A DNA stretch of 64,000 nucleotides from an uncultured Shinella sp. (GCF_946479415.1 NZ_CAMLFY010000001.1:110565-174564), one strand, 5' to 3'. Counted from the stretch's first letter, positions 27,169 through 36,699 are shown. Notes: generated by a model not told the origin, from the sequence alone. Numbers and translations are program-made.

Positions 27169-27441
27169 TTCGGCCTCAACTTGCGTTCTGTCTAGTCGGC
27201 AATAATCGGGCACGACCACGGTTGGAAATGAGGTCCATCGTCGCAGCGCAGCATTCTGTCGCAGGAGGTTAGTCAATCAGGGACTATCTGTCGATGCGCG
27301 TTTGTACTAGCGCATTAGAAATGCCCGTTATCAATTTCGGCACCCGGGGCGAATGTGCTCCGGTCCGTGATCTCTCCTTGATATCGGACGCCGATTGATC
27401 AACATTCTAACCACATGACGCAAATCCGCGCGGAGGAGTTC

Positions 27442-28767
27442 ATGAGTTCGGCCACCCAACATCCCACATCGTCCGGTCTCGAACGGGATGCGCGTCGCAT
27501 GCACGACGACGACAAGCCGCTGTCGCCGGGCAGTGTCGCCATCGGCGTGGTCATCGGCCGCACCTCCGAATTCTTCGACTTCTTCGTCTACGGCCTGGGC
27601 TCGATCCTCGTCTTCCCGAAGCTGATCTTCCCCTTCGCATCGAGCGCGGTCGCGGCGACCCTGATGTCGTTTGCGCTGTTCCCGCTGGCTTTCCTCGCCC
27701 GCCCCGTCGGCTCCTTCGTCTTCATGTGGATCGACCGCAACTACGGGCGCGGCACCAAGCTGACCGCGGCCCTCGTCATCCTTGGCGGCTCCACCGCCTC
27801 CATCGCCTTCCTTCCCGGCTATGACACGATCGGCTATTGGGCCGTCGCACTGCTTGCGCTCTTCCGGCTCGGACAGGGCTTTGCCCTTGGCGGCGCCTGG
27901 GACGGGCTGGCGTCGCTGCTCAATCTCAGCGCGCCGGAAAACCGTCGTGGCTGGTATGCGATGATCCCGCAGCTCGGCGCGCCCTTCGGCTTTGCGCTGG
28001 CGAGCGTCCTCTTCGGCTATTTCGTCACGAACCTTTCGGAGGCCGACTTCCTCGCCTGGGGCTGGCGCTATCCGTTCTTCGTCGCCTTCGCGATCAATGT
28101 CGTGGCGCTCTTCGCGCGCCTGCGCATCGTCGCCAGCAAGGAATTCGGCGCGGCCATGGAAGCGCAGGAGCTTCAGGCCCGGCCGATCTTCGAAATGCTG
28201 AGCAAACATGCGATGGACGTCGTGCTCGGCGCCTTCGTGCCGCTCGCAAGCTTCGCCATGTTCCACCTCGTCACGATCTTCCCGCTGTCCTGGGTCACGC
28301 TGACGGGCGGCCAGTCGGCGGCGCAGTTCCTCTGGGTGCAGGTTGCCGGTGCGGCGGTCGGCGCGGTCGGCATTGTCCTCTCAGGCGTCATGGCCGACCG
28401 GATCGGCCGGCGCAACCAGCTGATGGTCGGCGCGATCCTGATCGCGATCTTCTCCTTCTCCGCGCCCTTCCTGCTGGATGCCGGCGGCAAGGGGCAGGAC
28501 GCCTATATCCTGATCGGATTCTTCATCCTCGGCCTGACCTTCGGCCAGTCCTCAGGTGCGGTCTCCTCACGCTTCACGCAGCAATACCGCTACACCGGTG
28601 CGGCGCTGACCTCCGACCTCGCCTGGTTGCTCGGCGCGGGCTTTGCGCCACTCGTGGCGCTCGGCCTTGCCAGCACCTTCGGTATCGTCTTCATCGGCGG
28701 CTATCTGATCTCAGGCGCGATCTGCACCATCGCGGCGCTGACGCTGACGCGCGCGATCAACCCGTAG
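27442..28767 (+). CDS. MFS transporter, metabolite:H+ symporter (MHS) type
   Basis: A 441-residue major facilitator with 12 transmembrane segments. The N-terminal region VIGRTSEFFDFFVYG and the LARPVGSFVFMWIDRNYGRGTKL loop are hallmarks of the MHS branch, which imports citrate, ketoglutarate, proline/betaine, shikimate and similar acids with protons. Substrate unknown. The ATG at 27442 is favoured over the one at 27415 because GGAGGAG lies 5 nt before it. It is divergent from cyoA and followed by a terminator, so probably a single-gene unit. Confidence 0.88.
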   Translation: MSSATQHPTSSGLERDARRMHDDDKPLSPGSVAIGVVIGRTSEFFDFFVYGLGSILVFPKLIFPFASSAVAATLMSFALFPLAFLARPVGSFVFMWIDRNYGRGTKLTAALVILGGSTASIAFLPGYDTIGYWAVALLALFRLGQGFALGGAWDGLASLLNLSAPENRRGWYAMIPQLGAPFGFALASVLFGYFVTNLSEADFLAWGWRYPFFVAFAINVVALFARLRIVASKEFGAAMEAQELQARPIFEMLSKHAMDVVLGAFVPLASFAMFHLVTIFPLSWVTLTGGQSAAQFLWVQVAGAAVGAVGIVLSGVMADRIGRRNQLMVGAILIAIFSFSAPFLLDAGGKGQDAYILIGFFILGLTFGQSSGAVSSRFTQQYRYTGAALTSDLAWLLGAGFAPLVALGLASTFGIVFIGGYLISGAICTIAALTLTRAINP

Positions 28768-28791
28768 GGGGAAGCGGATTTTCAAGCCAGC

Positions 28792-28821
28792 GGCGGGCTG
28801 CCAAAGCCCGCCCTCGCTTTT
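28792..28821 (+). terminator. Intrinsic terminator after the MFS gene
   Basis: GGCGGGCT (28792-28799) and AGCCCGCC (28805-28812) form an 8-bp stem with a 5-nt loop, followed by CTCGCTTTT, about 25 nt past the stop. Confidence 0.75.
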
Positions 28822-28863
28822 CCGTGCTATCAACGGCTCACTGATTCTCAATTTGTAGACGCC

Positions 28864-29745
28864 ATGAGCCCCAAAACCCGCGGTTACCTCTTCGCCTTCC
28901 TGGCCATCTGCATTTTTGCCGGGCAGGACGCGATCACCAAATATCTTGGCGATCGTTATCCCGCGCTGTTCATCACGATGATCCGGTTCTGGGCCTTCGC
29001 GCTCTTCGTCTGCGGCTTTGCCGCGTCGTCGCCCGGCGGCCTGCGCCAGGCGATCCGGACGCGCCGCCCGTGGCTACAGATATCCAGGGGCCTCCTGCTC
29101 GTCGCCGAAATCGTCCTCATCGTCTTCGCCTATGTCCATGCCGGCCTTGCCATGAGCCAGTCGATCTTCCAGGCGACGCCGCTCATCATCACAATCCTCT
29201 CGATCCCGCTGCTGGGCGAAGCGGTCGGCTGGCGACGCGGGACGGCTGTCCTGGTCGGCCTTATCGGCGTGCTCGTGATCATCAATCCCGTCAACGTGCA
29301 CTTCGACCAGTCGCTGCTTCTGCCGCTCGGGGCCTCCGTGCTCTTCGCGCTCTACAGCATCGCCACACGCGCCGTCAGCCGCGAGGATTCGGCCGTCACC
29401 AGCCTGTTCTATGCCGGTGTGGCCGGGGCCGTCGCGATCTCGCTGATCGGCCCGTTTTACTGGACTGAGGTCATCCCGACCGACTGGTTCGCACTGGCCG
29501 CGCTCTGCATCTGCGGCACCCTCAGCCACTATTTTCTGATCCGCGCTTATGGCCTTTTACCCGCCGCGGAAATCCAGCCGGTCACCTATTTCCAGCTCGT
29601 TCTCAACGTCATCCTCGCCGTGACCCTGTTCGGCGAAATCATTACGGCCAATATGGTGATCGGCGCCATCATCGTCGTCGGCGCCGGCCTTTTCACCATC
29701 TTGCGCGAGCATCAGCTTGCGCGGCGGTCCTCCTCCGGCACATGA
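28864..29745 (+). CDS. EamA/DMT-family transporter
   Basis: A 293-residue protein with ten transmembrane segments and two EamA repeats; the first repeat carries FAGQDAITKYLGDRYPALFITMIRF, common in this DMT subgroup. Likely an exporter of a small metabolite, substrate unknown. It is unlike the EamA protein at 16899-17792 beyond general fold. A terminator lies upstream and an amidase gene follows 84 bp later on the same strand. Confidence 0.87.
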   Translation: MSPKTRGYLFAFLAICIFAGQDAITKYLGDRYPALFITMIRFWAFALFVCGFAASSPGGLRQAIRTRRPWLQISRGLLLVAEIVLIVFAYVHAGLAMSQSIFQATPLIITILSIPLLGEAVGWRRGTAVLVGLIGVLVIINPVNVHFDQSLLLPLGASVLFALYSIATRAVSREDSAVTSLFYAGVAGAVAISLIGPFYWTEVIPTDWFALAALCICGTLSHYFLIRAYGLLPAAEIQPVTYFQLVLNVILAVTLFGEIITANMVIGAIIVVGAGLFTILREHQLARRSSSGT

Positions 29746-29829
29746 ATGTTCTGAGCGAGAAGGGCTGCATGCTGGTTGAAATTCACTATTTTGATCCGGC
29801 CTGATTCGGGCATGGGCAGGAGAGAAGCG

Positions 29830-31176
29830 ATGCACGCAACGTTGAACGAACTCGCGGCCGATCTGGCGACAGGTCGGGTCACGTCGTCGCAACTGGTCGA
29901 GGTATCGCTGGCGCGCATTGCCGACGAGACGAGCGAAGGCGCACGTGCCTTCGTCAAGGTCCATGCGGACAAGGCCCGTACCGCAGCCAAGGCCGCGGAC
30001 GACCTTCGAAAGGCGGGGCTCGCCCCCTCGCGTTTCGCCGGCATTCCGATTGCCGTCAAGGACCTGTTCGATCTGGCCGGCGAACCCACGCCTGCGGGCT
30101 CCCGGGTTCTGGCCCATGCCGCTCCGGCCAAGGCCGATGCTCCCGCCATCGCCCGTCTCAAGGCCGCCGGCTTCATCGTCATCGGCCGCAACAACATGAC
30201 CGAATTCGCCTTTTCGGGCGTCGGCATCAACCCGCATTACGGCACGCCCGCCAACCCCTACGATCGCGCCACCGGCCGTATCCCCGGCGGCTCCTCCTCC
30301 GGGGCGGCCGTCTGCGTGGCAGACGGCATGGCCGCAGCGGCAATCGGCTCCGATACCGGCGGCTCCTGCCGCATCCCCGCGGCACTCTGCGGCATCGTCG
30401 GCTACAAGCCGACGGCAAACACCGTGCCGTTGAAAGGCGCGCTCCCCCTCTCCTTCACGCTCGATTCCATCGGCCCCTTGGCAAACAGTGTCGATTGCTG
30501 CGCCAGTCTGCACGAAATCCTGAGCGGCACCACGTTCACCAACGAGGGTGAACGTTCGGTCGCAGGCCTGCGCATCGCCGTGCCGCAATCCGTCGTCTTC
30601 GATGGCATCGAGCCGGTGGTGGCAAAGACCTTCGAAGCCGCGATCAAGCGTCTCGCCGATTCCGGCGCGATCGTGACGGAGATCCCACTCAAGCAATTCG
30701 AGATGGTGTTCCAGATCAACGGCAAGGGCGGCTTCCCGGCTCCGGAAGCCCTCTCCTGGCACCGCGATCTTCTGGAAGAGCACGGCGAGGATTACGATCA
30801 GCGTGTGCGTGCCCGCATCCTGCGTGCCAAGGAACAGACGGCGGCCGACTATATCGACATGCTGCACCTGCGCCGCGCCTATATCGAAGAAACGAGCCGC
30901 GCAATCTCGCCCTATGACGTGATCGCCATGCCGACCGTCCCGATGATCGCCCCGTCCATCGCGTCACTCGAAGCCGATAACGACCTCTTCGTGAAAACCA
31001 ACCTGACGCTGCTGCGCAATCCGGCGCTGATCAACATGCTCGATGGCTGCGCCATATCCCTGCCGGCGCACCGCGAAGGCGAAGCGCCGGTCGGAATTAT
31101 GCTCGCGGCTGCGGGCGGGCGTGATGCCGCTTTGTTTGCCAATGCGAGGGCGGTGGAAGCGGCTCTACGGACATAA
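29830..31176 (+). CDS. Amidase-signature-family hydrolase
   Basis: A 448-residue amidase-signature enzyme with the complete Ser-cisSer-Lys machinery: Lys in GIPIAVKDLFDLAG (about residue 77), GGSSSGAAV (about 156-164) and the nucleophile region GSDTGGSCRIPAALCGIVGYKPT. It hydrolyses an amide bond in the cytoplasm; AtzF-like (allophanate hydrolase, amidase part) and general aliphatic amidases are closest in layout, but the substrate is open. AGGAGAG precedes the ATG at 29830; upstream in-frame codons are discounted. It is convergent with the MYG1 gene. Confidence 0.88.
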   Translation: MHATLNELAADLATGRVTSSQLVEVSLARIADETSEGARAFVKVHADKARTAAKAADDLRKAGLAPSRFAGIPIAVKDLFDLAGEPTPAGSRVLAHAAPAKADAPAIARLKAAGFIVIGRNNMTEFAFSGVGINPHYGTPANPYDRATGRIPGGSSSGAAVCVADGMAAAAIGSDTGGSCRIPAALCGIVGYKPTANTVPLKGALPLSFTLDSIGPLANSVDCCASLHEILSGTTFTNEGERSVAGLRIAVPQSVVFDGIEPVVAKTFEAAIKRLADSGAIVTEIPLKQFEMVFQINGKGGFPAPEALSWHRDLLEEHGEDYDQRVRARILRAKEQTAADYIDMLHLRRAYIEETSRAISPYDVIAMPTVPMIAPSIASLEADNDLFVKTNLTLLRNPALINMLDGCAISLPAHREGEAPVGIMLAAAGGRDAALFANARAVEAALRT

Positions 31177-31197
31177 ATGCGGCGAAAGCAGCCGGTG

Positions 31198-32127
31198 TCA
31201 GACCGCTCCGGCCAGCGCATCGGCAACCGCGATCCTCGCCATTTCAAGCGCTGCCTCGCGCGTCTTTGCCGCGGCGATGAAACGACCGTTGTGGCAGAAG
31301 GTTGCGCCGGGCACGCCGCAAACCGCCGCGAGGTTCTCGCCGGTCAACCCTGCCCAGGCTGCCGGCAGATCCGCCCGAAGTTCAAAGCCGTCGCTCGACC
31401 GGCGTATGCCCGTCAGGCACCAGTCGGTGTCTCGCGGATGCACGACGAAGAGGAGGTGATCCGCGCCGGCCTTCACGATTGCCGGACGGAACGGCATGCC
31501 CATCGGAAGCTCCAGCACGCGCCCGTCACCGGCCGCCGCAATCGCCCGCAGCACGATCGACTCCGCCCGGAGTTTCGCCGCCGCCTGTCTTATCGACGCT
31601 TCCACGAAACCGCGGGCGATCGCTAACGCCTCGTGGAAGGCCCGATCGTCGGCACCCGGCTCCTTGTCGTCGAAGACGGGCTTGAGCGTTTCCAGCAGGA
31701 CGGGCAGCGTCAGCTTGGCCAGAGCACCGGCCTCGGAAGGGCTCAAGGCGCCATTGTCCATCAGATCGACCGGCAGCACGAAATCGAGGTCGAAGCTCGC
31801 ATGCAGGGTGTCGATATCGGCAGTGGGAACGCCGGAGGCGTTCAGATAGTCCCGGCCAAACTGGCGCCAGACCAGCCCGAAGGAGCTGAACGGCTGGCCG
31901 TCATCGCGCAAGGGCGCACCGCGCTGGTGGTGATCGAAAATCCCGGCCGCCGGATCAAAGGCGCCGCCGACATCGTAGATGATCCTGTCGCTTGCTGGCG
32001 TGATCCATTCCGGCGCGCGGCTGCGGATGATGCGGGCCTTCGGAAACAGACGCGCCAGGATCACGCTCGACAGCAGCTCATCCGCATGGAAGCCGCCGGA
32101 ATGCGTTACGAGGAAATCGGGTTCCAT
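31198..32127 (-). CDS. MYG1-family (UPF0160) metal-dependent protein
   Basis: A 309-residue member of the MYG1 family, related to the DHH phosphoesterases. HSGGFHADELLSSVIL at the N-terminus and FDHHQRG near residue 70 supply the metal-binding Asp and His residues. The eukaryotic homologue has been reported as a 3'-5' RNA exonuclease; the bacterial role is unclear. The ATG at 32127 was chosen over a TTG 9 nt upstream. It lies beside the moc-like cassette on the same strand but more than 100 nt beyond its last gene, so co-function is not implied. Confidence 0.85.
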   Translation of the reverse strand: MEPDFLVTHSGGFHADELLSSVILARLFPKARIIRSRAPEWITPASDRIIYDVGGAFDPAAGIFDHHQRGAPLRDDGQPFSSFGLVWRQFGRDYLNASGVPTADIDTLHASFDLDFVLPVDLMDNGALSPSEAGALAKLTLPVLLETLKPVFDDKEPGADDRAFHEALAIARGFVEASIRQAAAKLRAESIVLRAIAAAGDGRVLELPMGMPFRPAIVKAGADHLLFVVHPRDTDWCLTGIRRSSDGFELRADLPAAWAGLTGENLAAVCGVPGATFCHNGRFIAAAKTREAALEMARIAVADALAGAV

Positions 32128-32239
32128 GCTGGTCAACCTATCGAGAGTTCTGTCTTGAGACGCTCGGATATCGATTGGAGGCCCGCGTTACAAGGCCCGA
32201 CGGCATGTGCGCGCTGCTCACGGCGCCTATCAACACTGC

Positions 32240-33076
32240 TTACGGCCCGGCGCTCGCCTCCCAGAGCTCGCGAACCATGTCGCGAAGCAGCAAGGCCTCG
32301 GCCCAGCGATCCGTCGTGTCGTTGCCGTCCCGGCCGGTGATCGCATAGGGTTTCGGGCCGAGCTCGCAGGTGAAGGCGAGTGTCGCATCCTCGTCCGACC
32401 GGGCGCGCCATTGGCGGAAACCGTAGTCCCACCAGCCGAGGAAGAGATCGAGCCAGGGGCGGTGATGCGGGAAGGAGATTTCGATCTGCACCTGCTCACG
32501 CGAGGCGACGCGGCCATGGAAGGCCTGGGCGTTGTCGAGAATGCGCCGGATCAACGCATGGTTTTCCTCCTCGACCGGAAAGGCGAATTCACGACCGACG
32601 AGGAAATGCGAGAGATCGGCAAGCAGCGGCAGGTCCGGGCGCTGGTCGAGAAGATCGAGCGTGAAGAAGAGGTCCGTCGTCATCCGGTCGCGGTGGGTTT
32701 CGATGAAGACGGGGATTCCGGCGTCCTCGGCCAGGCGCATCCAGCCGTCGAGCAAGGGCAGGCAATCCTGGACCCGGCGCAGCCGCACGTCGGGTTGCAG
32801 GTTGATATGGCTGACCGGGAAGTCCGCCGCCAGTTCCAGCGGCAGGCGCAGGTCATCGATGGAGCGCGGAAAGCAAACACCTTCGATCTTGAGGCCGGTG
32901 CCCCGGATGGTGTCGTTGAGCGCAACAACATCCGCCCGCTTGGTATAATGCGCACTGATGCCGTCGAAGCCGGCTTCCGCGATCATCGCAATGTTTTCTG
33001 CAAGGCTTCGCTCATGGCCGTCCGTATGCCGGCGCTCCATGGCCCAGAGCGACTGGAAAATGTGCAGCCTCTGCAT
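32240..33076 (-). CDS. Sugar-phosphate isomerase/epimerase-like TIM-barrel protein (MocC/IolE-like)
   Basis: A 278-residue protein of the xylose-isomerase-like (AP-endonuclease-2) TIM-barrel family, which contains IolE, MocC and hydroxypyruvate isomerases. Metal-ligand-like residues occur in IPVFIETHRDR (Glu, His), LLADLSHFLVG (Asp, His) and the later QIEISFPHH. The start overlaps the stop of the reductase gene (ATGA), so it is the last gene of the hydroxylase operon. By analogy with rhizopine and inositol pathways it may isomerise or dehydrate a cyclitol-derived keto compound after oxygenation; that is inference. Confidence 0.8.
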   Translation of the reverse strand: MQRLHIFQSLWAMERRHTDGHERSLAENIAMIAEAGFDGISAHYTKRADVVALNDTIRGTGLKIEGVCFPRSIDDLRLPLELAADFPVSHINLQPDVRLRRVQDCLPLLDGWMRLAEDAGIPVFIETHRDRMTTDLFFTLDLLDQRPDLPLLADLSHFLVGREFAFPVEEENHALIRRILDNAQAFHGRVASREQVQIEISFPHHRPWLDLFLGWWDYGFRQWRARSDEDATLAFTCELGPKPYAITGRDGNDTTDRWAEALLLRDMVRELWEASAGP

Positions 33077-34281
33077 CAGGCGGCCCGTGCGCTTTTGAGG
33101 AGCGCCTTGAGATTCACGGCGGGATCGGCAAGGGCTGCGGGATCGGGACTGATACCCGCCGCGATCAGCATTTCCGCAAGCTTGATATCCTTGGCGAGGC
33201 TGTTGCCGGCACCGAGACCGGCGGCGGCCACGAGGTGTCCGTCTTCCAGATAAAATTCCAGCTCGCCCTGTTCGAGCGAGCGCAGAACGCTCTGGTGTCC
33301 GGGCTGCGGCAGGCCGGCGACCTGCAAGCCGAGATCGTACTGATCCGACCAGAACCAGGGGACGGCGGCGAAGGTTTCGGCTGCACCCGCCATGTTGCGG
33401 GCGGCGGTTTCGGCCTGGCTGCGCGCATTGCGCCAGCTTTCGAAACGCAGATGGCCACCACCCGGCTGCGCCACGGCAGCACAGTCGCCGGCCGCGAAGA
33501 TGTGCGGATCGCTGGTTCGCAGATAGGCGTCCGTCAGGATGCCGTTGCCGACTGCGAGCCCTGCCGTGTCAGCGATTTCCATATCCGGCGCCACGCCGAT
33601 GGCGGAAACGACGATATCGGCCGGCACCGCGGTGCCATCGGCAAGCACGACGGTTCCCGATCCGATCTCGGCAAGCCCCTGCCCGAGATGGAAATGAACG
33701 CCTTCCTCGTCATGACGTGCCTGCAAGCACGCCGCAAAACGCGGCGGCACGGCACGCCCAAGCGTCTTCGGCGCGGCCTCGATCACATGCACGCCGACAC
33801 CCTTGCCGCGCAGCACCGCTGCAAGCTCCATGCCGATCAGCCCCCCGCCGATGATCGCCACGGTTCCACCGGTCGTCACCCGGGAAAAGATCGCATCGGC
33901 ATCCGCAAAGGTCCGGAAATCGAGCGCCCGTTCGGCACCCGGGCAGGTCAGGCGGCGCGGCCGCGCACCCGTTGCGATGAGCAGGCGGTCATAGGAAAGC
34001 GTCCGCCCGTCGCCGAGGAGAAGGTGGCGACGGGCGGCGTCGATCTGCGTTGCCGACATGCCGGGAAGGTAATCGATGCCGGCGGCCGAAAGCGTTTCGA
34101 CCGAGCAGATCGTTTTCATGCGGACGACACCATCAAGGGGTTTCGAGAGCGGCGGGCGCTCATAGGGCAGATGCGGTTCCGTGCCGACGAGCGTGACAGG
34201 CCCGGAAAAGCCCGTTTCGCGCAGGGCAAAGGCCGCCCGCGTGCCGGCTTCACCGGCGCCAATGATAACGATACCGCTCAT
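33076..34281 (-). CDS. FAD/NAD(P)H ferredoxin reductase (MocF-like)
   Basis: A 401-residue pyridine-nucleotide-disulfide-type reductase like those of Rieske oxygenase and P450 systems. FAD-binding GAGEAG is at residues 8-13, the NAD(P)H site GGGLIGMELA is near 150, and the second FAD motif IFAAGDCA is near 265; a short reductase C-terminal domain follows. It should reduce the Rieske-type ferredoxin encoded two genes upstream, supplying electrons to the membrane hydroxylase. It overlaps the isomerase gene downstream. In R. leguminosarum rhizopine clusters the same role is assigned to MocF. Confidence 0.88.
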   Translation of the reverse strand: MSGIVIIGAGEAGTRAAFALRETGFSGPVTLVGTEPHLPYERPPLSKPLDGVVRMKTICSVETLSAAGIDYLPGMSATQIDAARRHLLLGDGRTLSYDRLLIATGARPRRLTCPGAERALDFRTFADADAIFSRVTTGGTVAIIGGGLIGMELAAVLRGKGVGVHVIEAAPKTLGRAVPPRFAACLQARHDEEGVHFHLGQGLAEIGSGTVVLADGTAVPADIVVSAIGVAPDMEIADTAGLAVGNGILTDAYLRTSDPHIFAAGDCAAVAQPGGGHLRFESWRNARSQAETAARNMAGAAETFAAVPWFWSDQYDLGLQVAGLPQPGHQSVLRSLEQGELEFYLEDGHLVAAAGLGAGNSLAKDIKLAEMLIAAGISPDPAALADPAVNLKALLKSARAA

Positions 34282-34335
34282 AGGGTCTCCTCCGAAAAAG
34301 GGAGGCCGGCGCGCGCACGCGCCAGCCGTTAAGCC

Positions 34336-35280
34336 TCAGTTCTTGCTGGCGTATTCCGCCATGTTCTTGGGCGTGACGAGCTCGAACGGCACCCAGACCT
34401 GCTTTTCGACCGGCTCGCCGCGCACGAGTGCTACGGCGGCATCCACGGCGCTGGCCGACTGGCCCTTGGCGTTCTGGAACACGGTGGCATCCAGTTCGCC
34501 CGCCGCCATGGCGGCCAGACCGTCCTGCGTGGCATCGATGCCGATGACCACGACGTCGTCCATCGAGACACCGGCGGCCTTCAACGCCTGGACGGCGCCG
34601 ATCGCCATTTCGTCATTGTTGGCGAAGACGACGTCGATCGGCTGGCCCGCCGTGATCCAGTTCGTCGTCATGTCCATGGCGTTGGTGCGCGTCCACGCGG
34701 CCGATTGCTCGTCGGCAATCGTTACGCCCTTGCACTCGCCTGCGGAGAGCGCCTCCTTGAAGGAGGAGGTGCGGTCACGCGAGGCCTGGTGGGCAAGGTC
34801 ACCCATCAGGATATAGACCTGCGCATCCGCGGCCTTGCCTTTTTCCTTCAGCAGCGAACAGGCTGCCTCGCCGGCAAGCCGCCCGGCATCCGTCTCCTTG
34901 GAGCCGACATAGGCCTGCTTTTCCGGGAGCTTGGCGATGTTTTCCGGCTCGAGATTGAGGAAGACGAGCGGAATGCCCGCCTTGGCGGCCGCGTCGCTGA
35001 CACCGGCGGCGGCAGACGTGTCGGTCAGCGTCATGACGATGGCGTCGACACCCGCGGCGATGAAGTTGTTCACCTGGTTGAGCTGCTTGGAAATGTCGGT
35101 CTGCGCATCCTCGACCTGCACGCTGACGCCATTCACTTCCGAGGCCCGGGCGCTGATGCCTTCGCGCAAGAGCGTCTGAAAATTGTTGTCGAAGCTCTGC
35201 ATCGAGACGCCGATCGTCTCCGCAAAGGCAGCACTTCCCATCATGGCGGCCAGAACGGCCGCCAGGCACATGGATTTCAT
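34336..35280 (-). CDS. Sugar/inositol-type ABC substrate-binding protein (MocB-like), no partner genes nearby
   Basis: A 314-residue periplasmic binding protein of the ribose/inositol/rhizopine (CUT2) class, with a Sec signal at residues 1-20 (ending AFA). TIGVSMQSFDNNFQ starts the mature domain, and VFANNDEMAIGA and VIGIDA are family landmarks. GGGAGGA precedes the ATG. It sits inside the hydroxylase operon, but no permease or ATPase gene lies beside it. It must share the membrane parts of another system, such as the ribose-type set at 61642-64000 or one elsewhere, or act as a sensor. Ligand probably a cyclitol or sugar derivative. Confidence 0.85.
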   Translation of the reverse strand: MKSMCLAAVLAAMMGSAAFAETIGVSMQSFDNNFQTLLREGISARASEVNGVSVQVEDAQTDISKQLNQVNNFIAAGVDAIVMTLTDTSAAAGVSDAAAKAGIPLVFLNLEPENIAKLPEKQAYVGSKETDAGRLAGEAACSLLKEKGKAADAQVYILMGDLAHQASRDRTSSFKEALSAGECKGVTIADEQSAAWTRTNAMDMTTNWITAGQPIDVVFANNDEMAIGAVQALKAAGVSMDDVVVIGIDATQDGLAAMAAGELDATVFQNAKGQSASAVDAAVALVRGEPVEKQVWVPFELVTPKNMAEYASKN

Positions 35281-35356
35281 GATATCCTCCCAATGGGTGC
35301 CGGCTCACCCGATCGCACACCGGAGGCCCGACGGGCCTGGTCTTCGAAACGCGGCC

Positions 35357-35668
35357 CTAGCCGAGGGCCACGCGCACCTCTCCATCGACCACTTCGGCCG
35401 GGTAGGTTTTCAGGTTCTCGCAGGCGGGAAGGCGCAGGGCCTCGCCGGTGCGGTAGTCGAAGGCGCCGGAATGTTTGGGACATTCCACCTCGAAATCCAT
35501 GACCAGCCCGTCGGCGAGATGGATCGCCTCATGGGTACACAGGCCGGCCGTGCAGTAGATCCCGTCATCCGGCCCGCGGTAGATGGCATAGGTGCGGCCA
35601 TCGTGATCGAAGCGGATGGCGCCTTCCTGTTCGATGTCTTCGAATTTGCAAGCAGATACCCAGGTCAT
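35357..35668 (-). CDS. Rieske-type [2Fe-2S] ferredoxin (MocE-like)
   Basis: A 103-residue protein with the Rieske cluster pattern: Cys44-x-His46 (CTH) and Cys63-x2-His66 (CPKH), each in the usual surrounding loops. It would carry electrons from the FAD reductase to the membrane hydroxylase. The start overlaps the hydroxylase stop (ATGA), so they are made together. The matching gene in rhizopine clusters is mocE. Confidence 0.92.
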   Translation of the reverse strand: MTWVSACKFEDIEQEGAIRFDHDGRTYAIYRGPDDGIYCTAGLCTHEAIHLADGLVMDFEVECPKHSGAFDYRTGEALRLPACENLKTYPAEVVDGEVRVALG

Positions 35669-36699
35669 TCTGCAGCTCCCTGAACTTCTGTACGGGCCTT
35701 GCGGGCGGCGAGCTTTTCCTTGCGCTTGCGATAGCGCTCCTGCATGCGAGCCTCTCCCTCGGCCGAGCCGTCGTGCCAGGTGCCGAACCACTTATCGAGC
35801 GGGATCAGCGCATCGCCGTAGTTCACCTCGAAATACTTGTGGTGCAGGTAGTGCGCATAGGCGTGGCTATCGACCAGCTTGTCCTCGCCCACTTCCACCT
35901 TGTCGAAGCCGACATGGCCGGGAATGGCGCCGAAACCGGCATAGTGAAGCTGGTACAGCATCAGGATCGGATTGGACGGCAGGACCAGGTGATAGAAGGC
36001 CGTGCCGAGATAGAGGAAATGCTCGACCGGATGCATCGACAGCGACGACCACGGCGACGGATTCACCGAATTGTGGTGGACCGAATGCACCCACTTGTAG
36101 AGGAACGGCACATGGATAAGCCGGTGGATACAGAAGAAATGGAACTCGTGGATGATGGGGACGACGAGCGCCACCAGCGCCAGCGTCCAGGGATTTTCCG
36201 CGAAGCTCAGCCAGGGCGCATAACCATTGGCATAGGCCCACAGCATGGCGACCTCGATGGCCGTCCAGATCGTCACACCGGACAGGAAGGTGCGCAGCAT
36301 GTTGTCGATGTTCTGACGGTCGAACCAGAAGACGCTGTTCTTCTGGTCGGCGGGGAACTTGCCATTGTATTTGAAGCGGTTTTCCTGCCGCTTCAGCACA
36401 TAGAGGTTAAGCTCGAAGGCGCCGTAGAACAGGAAGACGCAGACGGCGTTCACCGCGTAGAGCCAGAGCGCCCAGCCGGCACTCAGCGTCTGCATCGTCT
36501 CCACCGAGGGTACGACCCAGGCCCAATAGGCGACGGCCGAGGCCGCGAAAATGGCATTCCACGGAAAGAAATAGTGCGGCAGCCACTTGAGAACCGCCAT
36601 CAGCTTCGGCGGAAAGACGAACAGCGGCGCGGTTTCCACCGGCGTGTTCGGCGCCCAGTCGCCGCGCTTGTTGCGCGTGCCATATTTGAGGTCGTCCAT
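35665..36699 (-). CDS. Membrane di-iron hydroxylase, sterol-desaturase/fatty-acid-hydroxylase superfamily (MocD-like role)
   Basis: A 344-residue integral membrane oxygenase with the histidine clusters of the fatty-acid-hydroxylase superfamily: H184, H187, H192 and H196 (HEFHFFCIHRLIH), H205/H208/H209 (HSVHH), H223/H227 (HPVEH) and H279/H283/H286/H287 (HAYAHYLHH). These bind a non-heme di-iron centre that activates oxygen. Four or so transmembrane segments lie between about 45 and 190. Ferredoxin and reductase genes follow directly. MocDEF of rhizopine degraders has this three-part logic, but MocD is described as alkane-oxygenase-like, so substrate identity is uncertain. AAGGAG precedes the ATG but lies inside an RNA hairpin. 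Confidence 0.87.
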   Translation of the reverse strand: MDDLKYGTRNKRGDWAPNTPVETAPLFVFPPKLMAVLKWLPHYFFPWNAIFAASAVAYWAWVVPSVETMQTLSAGWALWLYAVNAVCVFLFYGAFELNLYVLKRQENRFKYNGKFPADQKNSVFWFDRQNIDNMLRTFLSGVTIWTAIEVAMLWAYANGYAPWLSFAENPWTLALVALVVPIIHEFHFFCIHRLIHVPFLYKWVHSVHHNSVNPSPWSSLSMHPVEHFLYLGTAFYHLVLPSNPILMLYQLHYAGFGAIPGHVGFDKVEVGEDKLVDSHAYAHYLHHKYFEVNYGDALIPLDKWFGTWHDGSAEGEARMQERYRKRKEKLAARKARTEVQGAAE

